Positions 24,031-29,079 of a DNA stretch of 29,079 nt are shown here, one piece after another (the first letter of the stretch is position 1; the number at the start of each line of letters is the position of its first letter). Source of the DNA: JAIXUI01 sp943373175 (GTDB taxonomy: Bacteria > Bacteroidota > Bacteroidia > UBA7662 > JAIXUI01). The stretch covers positions 1-29,079 of the forward strand of contig CALSBM010000038.1 in the NCBI GenBank assembly GCA_943373175.1, read 5' to 3'. A program made the translations under genes and the position numbers. The notes below the pieces were generated by a model. The model was not told where the DNA came from and ran no database searches. It was given only the letters and a program-made list of their open reading frames with translations.

Positions 24031-25165
24031 GTGTTTTGTCATTATTTATTTTTGGAATTCTTATATTTTTGGAACTTAAAATAACGTAATTCGTTTTTTT
24101 GCCGCTGTCTTCGGCTTTCAACATTCCTTTTTCGACTAAATCTTGCAAATCCCTTAAAGCTGTGTCTGTCGAGCATTTGGCAAGTTTGGCATAAGTTGAT
24201 GTTCGTAAAAATCCCACTTCTTTACCGTGATTATCGTACAAATAATTGATTACAAGTCTTTGTCTGTCGTTAATGTTTGTTGATCTGTGTTTGTCCCAAA
24301 AGTGTGCTTTGTCGAAAATGATTTCTAAATTTTCTTCACTTGCCATTAACGCCCTTTCAAAACAACCAAGAAACCATTCTAAATAGTGTGTGATGTCTGA
24401 TGATCCCTTTTGTGCTTGTTCAATGATGTTGTTGTAATATTTATGCTCTTTGAATATTTGATTTGATAAGCTGTAGAAACGAATTTTACTATTATCGCTT
24501 TTTGCTAAAAACATATCTAATATTGCTCTGGCTATTCGCCCATTACCATCATCAAAAGGGTGAATAGTTACAAACCAAAAGTGAGCAATAATAGATTTAA
24601 GAACTAAGTCAAGGCTGTTGTAACTATTTAACCAATGTAAAAATTGCTCCATTTCTTGAGGAACTCTGTCGGCTGCCGGTGCTTCAAAATGTATTTTTTC
24701 TCTGCCAAAATTGCCCGAAATTACCTTCATACCGCCTGAACGGTATTTGGCTACATCTATTTGCTGATAACCACTAAATCCGGTTTGAAAAAGCGAGTGA
24801 TGCCAACCTAAAAGACGTGATTCTGTGAGTGGTTGTTCAAAATTCTGTGTAGCATCTAAAATTACATCAACGATTCCTTCAATATTTCTCGGGGTTTTTA
24901 CAAAATCAGCATGCTCAATTCCTAATTTTCGGGCAATAGACGATCGAACCAACTCGGGATTTAAAAATTCACCTTCAATTCTTGATGTATCTACAACATC
25001 TAAAATAAGTGACTCTAAAGTGGCACGCTCAATAAAATCAAAACCTAAACTTTCCATACGACCCAATAAACGTCCTTGCAAATGCCTTACAGAAGCTAAG
25101 ATTGGCGATAACTTTTCGCTATCCCAAGTAAAGTTTGTCCAATTTTCTCTTTCGTGTATATACAT
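23987..25165 (-). CDS. Fic-family AMPylase with DUF4172-like N-terminus
   Basis: The 392-aa product transfers AMP (or another nucleotide group) to protein targets. The N-terminus MYIHERENWTNFTWDSEKLSPIL is the DUF4172-type start, which decides the ATG at 25165 over the one at 25201. The inhibitory-helix motif T60-SRI-E64-G65 (S/TxxxEG/N) sits before the Fic core, so the enzyme should be self-inhibited. The catalytic loop HPFDDGNGR (202-210) is complete. A C-terminal winged-helix segment (LRTSTYAKLAKCSTDTALRD) could bind DNA. The C-terminal 14 codons lie in repeat B2, so the original end may have been altered. It is single-gene cargo behind A2. Confidence 0.92.
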   Translation of the reverse strand: MYIHERENWTNFTWDSEKLSPILASVRHLQGRLLGRMESLGFDFIERATLESLILDVVDTSRIEGEFLNPELVRSSIARKLGIEHADFVKTPRNIEGIVDVILDATQNFEQPLTESRLLGWHHSLFQTGFSGYQQIDVAKYRSGGMKVISGNFGREKIHFEAPAADRVPQEMEQFLHWLNSYNSLDLVLKSIIAHFWFVTIHPFDDGNGRIARAILDMFLAKSDNSKIRFYSLSNQIFKEHKYYNNIIEQAQKGSSDITHYLEWFLGCFERALMASEENLEIIFDKAHFWDKHRSTNINDRQRLVINYLYDNHGKEVGFLRTSTYAKLAKCSTDTALRDLQDLVEKGMLKAEDSGKKTNYVILSSKNIRIPKINNDKTPSLNTPPSNLSPNK

Positions 25166-25290
25166 AGTTACCCCCGCAAAACTTGCGGTAAAAAAAGGCA
25201 TTTTTCACCGCAAAACAATTTTTTCCTTCTAAAATCTTCAATTTTCTGTTAGTCTATTGCTTGATTGAATGTCTTGTTACACTTGCATCA

Positions 25291-25466
25291 AACAGCCCTC
25301 CATACGCAGCTCCCCCAAACTTGCGTATATAGCTGCTCTAATTTGCGTATAAATCCGCCTTGGTTGAAGCTCTTGGGATTGTGGTCGGAGTGTTGGGGAC
25401 TGCAAGCAGCGGTTCGAGTTGTTTGAGGATTTTTAAAGGTTTCATGGTGCTGTGTGCTCCATTGTG
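25291..25466 (-). repeat. Interspersed repeat type A, copy A2
   Basis: Arms ATACGCA (25302-25308) and TGCGTAT (25322-25328), with a further TTGCGTATA at 25343-25351. It is joined directly to the stop of the recombinase remnant through the shared segment ggtttcatggtgctgtgtgc and tgctaagttagaaaagct. The minus-strand peptide frame seen in other A copies (MKPLKILKQLEPLL then STKADLYA) is cut by a stop after KADLYAN. Confidence 0.8.
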
Positions 25467-25703
25467 CTAAGTTAGAAAAGCTTGTAAATCCAGTTGGGCT
25501 AAAGGGCTTTTAATTTGTTCAAATCCTTTTGTAGTGCTATGGGTGTAAAATTCGGTGGTTTTGCTGCTCTCGTGTCCTAGGAGGGATTGGATGTAGCGCA
25601 GGTCGGTGTCGTTTTCCAGGAAGTGGGTGACGAAGGCGCGTCGTTGGGTGATGTAACAGACTCGAACGTGATTGCCGTAGTGCCTATGCTCTTGTTTGAT
25701 CAA
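25467..25703 (-). pseudogene. Tyrosine recombinase, C-terminal remnant
   Basis: The 78-codon frame contains THFLENDTDLRYIQSLLGHE followed by SSKTTEFYTHSTTKGFEQIKSPL, a clear match to the end of XerC/D-type tyrosine recombinases: LLGH carries the conserved His and FYTH the catalytic Tyr. The preceding catalytic HxLRH box is damaged: the sequence reads ITQRRAFVTHF where intact relatives read roughly T-P-H-x-L-R-H-S-F-A-T-H-L. No N-terminal core-binding domain is found upstream, and the ATG is probably accidental. It is surrounded by B3 and A2, and its last part is echoed in A1 and A4. Confidence 0.85.
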
Positions 25704-25797
25704 TAGACTCTACCTGTTCCAAAGCCCACCATTCAAAATCGGACGGATAGAAATCTTGCTTCGTTTTCAGACACTATCGCTCAATACAACATCATAC

Positions 25798-25860
25798 TAA
25801 AGCTACATGCAAGAATTCTTGTTCTGGGGCTTTGGGTTAGTGGGGCTGAGGCTACTCGGA
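25798..25860 (-). repeat. Interspersed repeat type B, copy B3
   Basis: From gcaagaattcttgttctggg to ggctactcgga, 52 bp are identical to B4 except for two bases. It lies 22 bp behind the stop of the exported-protein gene and contains the perfect palindrome CAAGAATTCTTG. Confidence 0.85.
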
Positions 25861-25882
25861 TGAAATTTGTGCGTAGTGTTTT

Positions 25883-26527
25883 CTAATTGAACCTTACGGT
25901 TTCACTAAATATTTCCTCAAAAATAATTCTCTTTGTCATTTCATTTTCAAAACGCCAACTTTTGTATTTCTCAAAAAGACCAATATATTCTTTTGTCAAT
26001 TTAAAATTTCTAAATAATTTCTTTTGCAGCCTCTTAATACCATTCCAAGTAGTCTTCTTCGTTTTTAGAATAACTCCTTTGTTAACAATAACATGAAGAA
26101 ATTTCTTCCGTTTGGTAATAACTGAATCAGCATGATAATTGGGATGTAGTATCAAATTAGCAGTAATGCCAATCATTTCAACTTCTTCAGCATTGTCAAA
26201 GACTTCTCTTATGACATTAACATGCTGAATCGAGTCTAATGATTTATTCGTACTGTCTTTAGAAATATTCCTATTTATATACAATCCTATCAAATAAATT
26301 TTTGATTCTCTTACTTCAAAATGAGCATGGTATTGCTTATTCGTATTAGAATAATAAAGGTCTGGTTCAGGGATAGTTTTTGGATATAATCTAAAATATG
26401 TCATTAGAATATTATTTTCAAGGGTATAATTTTTTCCTTGAAAGCTTATGTAATCTGGGACTCTTACTCTAATTGCAAAGCAGCATAATGAGAAAAGAAA
26501 AAGATATGTAGTCAGAATAATTTTCAT
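25883..26527 (-). CDS. Exported hypothetical protein (cargo)
   Basis: The 214-aa product has a signal peptide (MKIILTTYLFLFSLCCFA) and no lipobox in the usual place, so it is probably secreted to the periplasm or beyond. The segment PDYISFQGKNYTLENNILMT with YFRLYP and HAHFEVRESKIYLIGLYI recalls small Bacteroidota proteins of the type Y-x-G-x-x-Y-x-L-x-x-N-P-L-x-x-Y-F found as single genes between repeats; this is recall only. The C-terminal half is rich in Lys. It is single-gene cargo: A3 lies 27 bp upstream, B3 22 bp downstream. No function assigned. Confidence 0.75.
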   Translation of the reverse strand: MKIILTTYLFLFSLCCFAIRVRVPDYISFQGKNYTLENNILMTYFRLYPKTIPEPDLYYSNTNKQYHAHFEVRESKIYLIGLYINRNISKDSTNKSLDSIQHVNVIREVFDNAEEVEMIGITANLILHPNYHADSVITKRKKFLHVIVNKGVILKTKKTTWNGIKRLQKKLFRNFKLTKEYIGLFEKYKSWRFENEMTKRIIFEEIFSETVRFN

Positions 26528-26554
26528 AGTGTTCTTTCTTGGAATATTACGAAC

Positions 26555-26760
26555 AACATCTCTGTATACGCAACTCTCCCCAAACTTGCGTATATTTTTC
26601 TGGAGTTGCGTATATATCCGCCATACTGGAGGTTGTTGTCTGAGCCTTATTACTACAATGTAACGTAACTTCCGGCAGGGTGGTGGTTTCTTTTAGATAG
26701 ATGCGCTTGTAGGGGGCCAAGGTTTTGCTTGCTCCATAGTGCTAAGATAGAAAAACATAT
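26555..26760 (-). repeat. Interspersed repeat type A, copy A3
   Basis: Best preserved inverted repeat: TATACGCAA (26565-26573) and TTGCGTATA (26586-26594) are perfect complements 12 bp apart, with a third copy TTGCGTATA at 26606-26614. The border aacatctctgtatacgc matches the other copies. The minus strand keeps the frame ADIYATPEKYTQVWG. The right end (tccatagtgctaagatagaa) matches A2 and A4, but the recombinase tail beyond it is not recognisable. Confidence 0.8.
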
Positions 26761-26869
26761 AGTTCGTAAGCGCCTATATGGATAATTCGTGGAAATCTGT
26801 TCGGAGGCGTACTGTAGAGAAGTGCTATTAAGAAATGTTTGGTGAATGATAGCTTTAAACTTGTAATCT

Positions 26870-26950
26870 AAAAGCATCAGGCAAGAATTCTTGTTCTGGG
26901 GCTTTGGGTTAGTGGAGCTTAGGCTACTCGGAGGGATGTTAGCGGTTCGG
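26870..26950 (-). repeat. Interspersed repeat type B, copy B4
   Basis: Nearly identical to B3 over 52 bp and extended by ggagggatgttagcggttcg, which is shared with B1. It lies 22 bp behind the FRG gene stop. Confidence 0.85.
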
Positions 26951-26971
26951 GTTACTGTATCTGGCGATTTA

Positions 26972-27778
26972 TTAAGTCCGTAAATAACTGGCTGCATGTT
27001 CTAACTCAGGAAATAAAGTGCTTTCATTAATTGCTAATGAGTCGAGAGACTTTAATATGTCCATTTTAGCAGATTTGTCGATTTTTAATTCTGCTACAAT
27101 CACTGAAGGTTGAAGGGTTGCAGGCTCTAATTTGGTATTCAAATCCTTAATACCAAAAATTAAAAATGCTCCACTTTGTCTAATAATTCTGTTATTGTTC
27201 AGCTTAACTTTTACTGGAAATACCTTAACAATATCTTCCATATTCTCATTTATAAACTCGTCACTGAAATAAGGTTTTTCTTCTTTTATTTCATGCATCA
27301 AATAACCAAAACCTGATGAAAAATCTGTTTTGCCTAGTCGTAGTTTAGCAACGTTTGAGATGAGGCTAACAGAATCACTGTCATAATATTTAATTTCATC
27401 TTTTCTTATTTTTAGAACATATACTTTCCCGTCAGTTTTAATATTCCTAAACTGTCCAGAAGCAAAATACAATGCAACCAAAGGATTAGTTGTAATATCA
27501 AGTAACCTTGTCGGCAAACTATAGTGTTGCATTTTTACCAGTTTTTCAAGTGTAGTCTTGTCGTCTTTAAATTCGTCTGGACTTTTGATAACCATTTCAC
27601 GAAAACTGATATCTTCATCGTATATGTAATTGTCTCTGTAAATACCTGGGACAAGGTTGTATTTCCAGTCATGAGTTGCACAACCTCTGTAATAATAAAC
27701 AAAGTCCCTGTCGGCAGCCTCCATTGGCTTTTTTAACTCTGTAATGAATTGCTCTAATGAAAATAAATTAAAACTCAT
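26972..27778 (-). CDS. FRG-domain protein (cargo, possible defence or toxin function)
   Basis: The 268-aa product has the FRG domain signature: YYRG (29-32), DWKYNLVPGIYR, then LVKMQHYSLPTRLLDITTNP and LVALYFASG (residues 80-108). FRG domains are named for the F/Y-R-G motif. They occur in bacterial proteins on mobile DNA and in phages, and their biochemical activity is not settled. No membrane segment or signal is present, so it acts in the cytoplasm. It follows the coiled-coil gene by only 5 bp, so the two form an operon. The pairing suggests a two-component module such as toxin/antitoxin or anti-phage, but this is inference. Confidence 0.85.
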   Translation of the reverse strand: MSFNLFSLEQFITELKKPMEAADRDFVYYYRGCATHDWKYNLVPGIYRDNYIYDEDISFREMVIKSPDEFKDDKTTLEKLVKMQHYSLPTRLLDITTNPLVALYFASGQFRNIKTDGKVYVLKIRKDEIKYYDSDSVSLISNVAKLRLGKTDFSSGFGYLMHEIKEEKPYFSDEFINENMEDIVKVFPVKVKLNNNRIIRQSGAFLIFGIKDLNTKLEPATLQPSVIVAELKIDKSAKMDILKSLDSLAINESTLFPELEHAASYLRT

Positions 27779-27783
27779 GCATC

Positions 27784-28191
27784 CTAGTTTAGCATTCCAT
27801 TAATATCTGTTCCTAATTGGTCTTGATTGATTTTTTGTAATTGAAGTCTATCAAATTCGCTCTGCAATTCGCCTAAAGTTCTTTCTCTGTTTTCAATCAA
27901 TACTTGTAATTCTAACTGCTCTTCAGCATTCAAGATATATTCCTCCTCTTGCTGTTGTTCAATGGCCTTTTTGTTTTGGTAGAATTTAAACCACTCATCA
28001 TATGCACGGAAGTAATTTTGAAGAAGTTGTCTTATAGTCAAAGCATTTGGAATGTCTGATGTAACAATGTCTTTATTTAACTCTTCGTTTGTTTTGAATT
28101 CCCAATTCTCAATACCAAAAAATCTTGCAATATTTTTTAAAGCAACACTTCTTGAATTTTGTCTGTCTATTTCTGAAATAAATATTTTCAT
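27784..28191 (-). CDS. Coiled-coil partner of the FRG protein
   Basis: The 135-aa product is highly charged. The N-terminal 50 residues (MKIFISEIDRQNSRSVALKN, ARFFGIENWEF) look globular, and residues 75-128 (NKKAIEQQQEEEYILNAEEQ, then ELQVLIENRERTLGELQSEFDRL) form a predicted coiled coil. No known family recognised. It comes first in the pair with the FRG gene (5-bp gap) and starts 36 bp after repeat A4. Its size, position and coiled coil would fit a regulator, adaptor or antitoxin for the FRG protein; this is positional inference only. Confidence 0.7.
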   Translation of the reverse strand: MKIFISEIDRQNSRSVALKNIARFFGIENWEFKTNEELNKDIVTSDIPNALTIRQLLQNYFRAYDEWFKFYQNKKAIEQQQEEEYILNAEEQLELQVLIENRERTLGELQSEFDRLQLQKINQDQLGTDINGMLN

Positions 28192-28226
28192 ATCTGCCTG
28201 TTTGTTGTCGTCATTTTAGCATGGCG

Positions 28227-28495
28227 CATAACCTCCCTGTATACGCATACCCCCTGAACTTGCGTATATATCTGTTCTATCTTGCGTATTTTTCCTAGAG
28301 TTGCATATAGATCCGCCTTGGTTGAAGCTCTTCGAGTTGAGGTGGTAGCGTTGGGGTCTGCTTGCAACGGTTTGGGTTGTTTGAGACTTTCTTGAGGTTT
28401 CATAGTACTTCGTACTCCGCACTGCTAAGATAGAAAATCTTGAAATTCGAGTTGGTCTAAAGGGAATTTTATTGTTTAAATCCTTTTTTCGGGTT
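28227..28495 (-). repeat. Interspersed repeat type A, copy A4 with recombinase tail
   Basis: The border cataacctccctgtatacgc matches the other copies. Arms TATACGCAT (28240-28248) and TTGCGTATA (28260-28268) are 11 bp apart, with TTGCGTATT and TTGCATATA further on. From 28430 the sequence (gctaagatagaaaatcttga, then gagttggtctaaaggg and gtttaaatcctttt) follows the 3' end of the recombinase remnant. The minus strand holds a 71-codon frame (28188-28403) with the STKADLYA and YTQVQG peptides. Confidence 0.8.
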
Positions 28496-28654
28496 CATGG
28501 CACCGAGGTTTGGATTATGGATTTGCCGGGTAGGGTTGGGCCTTATGTTTGGGATGGCTGCCTTTTTTGGGCTGGTGGGGTGGTTTTTCTGAGGGAGACG
28601 TCATGATTGGCGTCTCTACGAGGTCTTTTGAACTGTTGTTGTTCCCGCGACTGC
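28496..28654. other. Short G/T-rich spacer with palindrome GAGACG/CGTCTC
   Basis: No gene. At 28595-28616 GAGACG and CGTCTC are complementary around a 10-base loop (tcatgattgg). From memory, gagacgcnn..cgtctctac palindromes of this form are dispersed in several bacterial phyla. The rest is G- and T-rich without clear features. Confidence 0.5.
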
Positions 28655-29079
28655 CCCAATAGTCCGACCTAGTCTCCCAATTGTCCGACCTGTTTTCCCA
28701 ATAGTCCGACCTTGTTTCCCAATCGTCCGACCTTGTTTCCCAATAGTCCGACCTAGTCTCCCAATAGTCCGACCTTGTTTCCCAATCGTCCGACTGAGTC
28801 TCCCAATCGTGTTACTGAGTTTCCCAATCGTGTTACTGAGTCTCCCAGTCGTGTTACTGTGTTTCCCGGTCGTGTTACTGTGTTTCCCTGTCGTGTTACT
28901 GGGTCTCCCAGTCGTGTTACTGGGTTTCCCAGTCGTGTTACTGAGTTTCCCGATCGTGTTACTGGGTTTCCCAGTCGTGTTACTGGATTTCCCAGTTGTA
29001 TTACTGGGTCTCCCGGTCGTGTTACTGGATTTCCCAGTTGTATTACTGGGTCTCCCGGTCGTGTTACTGTGTTTCCCGG
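28655..29079. repeat. 21-bp tandem repeat array with two subfamilies, open at right edge
   Basis: About 20 units of 21 bp without spacers, running off the right edge. The first seven or so units read cccaatmgtccgaccttgtt; from about 28800 the units read cccagtcgtgttactgggtt. The tttccca part is common to both. One unit at the border (cccaatcgtccgactgagtc) is a hybrid. Unit length equals that of the array at the left edge, though the sequences differ. Confidence 0.95.

Larger units (their letters stand above)
20490..28500. mobile_element. Cassette-like array: cargo genes punctuated by repeat families A, B, C
   Basis: About 8 kb in which every cargo gene is on the minus strand, followed at its 3' side by a B or C repeat and preceded by an A or C repeat. 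Order on the minus strand: A4, coiled-coil gene + FRG gene, B4, A3, exported protein, B3, recombinase remnant, A2, Fic, B2, A1, MntA/HepT, C2, lipoprotein, C1, L,D-transpeptidase, B1. Cargo genes share no function but are of the type found in mobile cassettes. The recombinase remnant is a tyrosine recombinase. The left border is just after bshA; the right border is before the second tandem repeat. The element class is inferred from layout. Confidence 0.55.

Noticed and set aside
25467..25703. Functional integron integrase
   Set aside because: Only the C-terminal part remains, a catalytic box is damaged and no IntI-specific insert is visible.
20490..28500. Prophage or conjugative element
   Set aside because: No structural phage genes, relaxase, mating-pair or replication genes were found.

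Overview
The window looks like a chromosomal segment of a member of the Bacteroidota. The evidence is the gene content (ClpB with a full middle domain, PheS with a cysteine-rich insert, the bacillithiol-type glycosyltransferase BshA, methylmalonyl-CoA mutase with MeaB), the absence of Shine-Dalgarno sequences, and short extragenic hairpin repeats of a kind I associate with that phylum. I cannot name a genus. Both edges lie inside 21-bp tandem repeats, which suggests a contig that broke at repeats.

Layout. 1-190: 21-bp tandem repeat. 480-2000: two minus-strand envelope genes (small lipoprotein, outer-membrane beta-barrel). 2350-4959: clpB with its terminator. 5.1-5.6 kb: two small minus-strand genes, one resembling an antitoxin without its toxin. 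5.7-5.8 kb: a four-hairpin extragenic repeat. 5.8-9.1 kb: envelope genes (MarC-like membrane protein and a polysaccharide flippase, translationally coupled, divergent from a heptosyltransferase-like GT9 enzyme). 9.65 kb: tRNA-Val(GAC) with a terminator. 9.85-10.4 kb: ACP phosphodiesterase-like gene.

10.4-19.2 kb is one tightly packed minus-strand gene train: pheS, 3-hydroxyacyl-CoA dehydrogenase, a Rieske-like lipoprotein, methylmalonyl-CoA mutase large subunit, a predicted TIM-barrel membrane-anchored protein, an 802-aa exported protein and the mutase chaperone GTPase meaB. Most junctions are 4-nt ATGA overlaps. The two envelope proteins between mutase and chaperone are not explained by the metabolic genes around them. 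bshA diverges from pheS.

20.5-28.5 kb is an accessory region, visibly richer in A+T, and the most interesting part. Single genes or gene pairs, all on the minus strand (L,D-transpeptidase, BamE-like lipoprotein, MntA/HepT toxin-antitoxin, Fic AMPylase, an exported protein, an FRG-domain protein with a coiled-coil partner), are punctuated by three families of interspersed repeats. Type A (four copies) lies just upstream of a cargo gene and holds an inverted repeat TATACGCAA/TTGCGTATA plus further direct copies about 20 bp apart. Type B (four copies) lies just downstream of a cargo gene. Type C (two copies of about 504 bp) flanks one cargo gene exactly and contains an IS1182-like transposase fragment. 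Three of the A copies join sequence resembling the 3' end of a tyrosine-recombinase gene; the best preserved is a 78-codon remnant at 25.5-25.7 kb. The pattern resembles a decayed, integron-like cassette array driven by a tyrosine recombinase, but no intact recombinase is present here. After 28.5 kb come a palindromic extragenic repeat and a second 21-bp tandem array with two sequence subfamilies.
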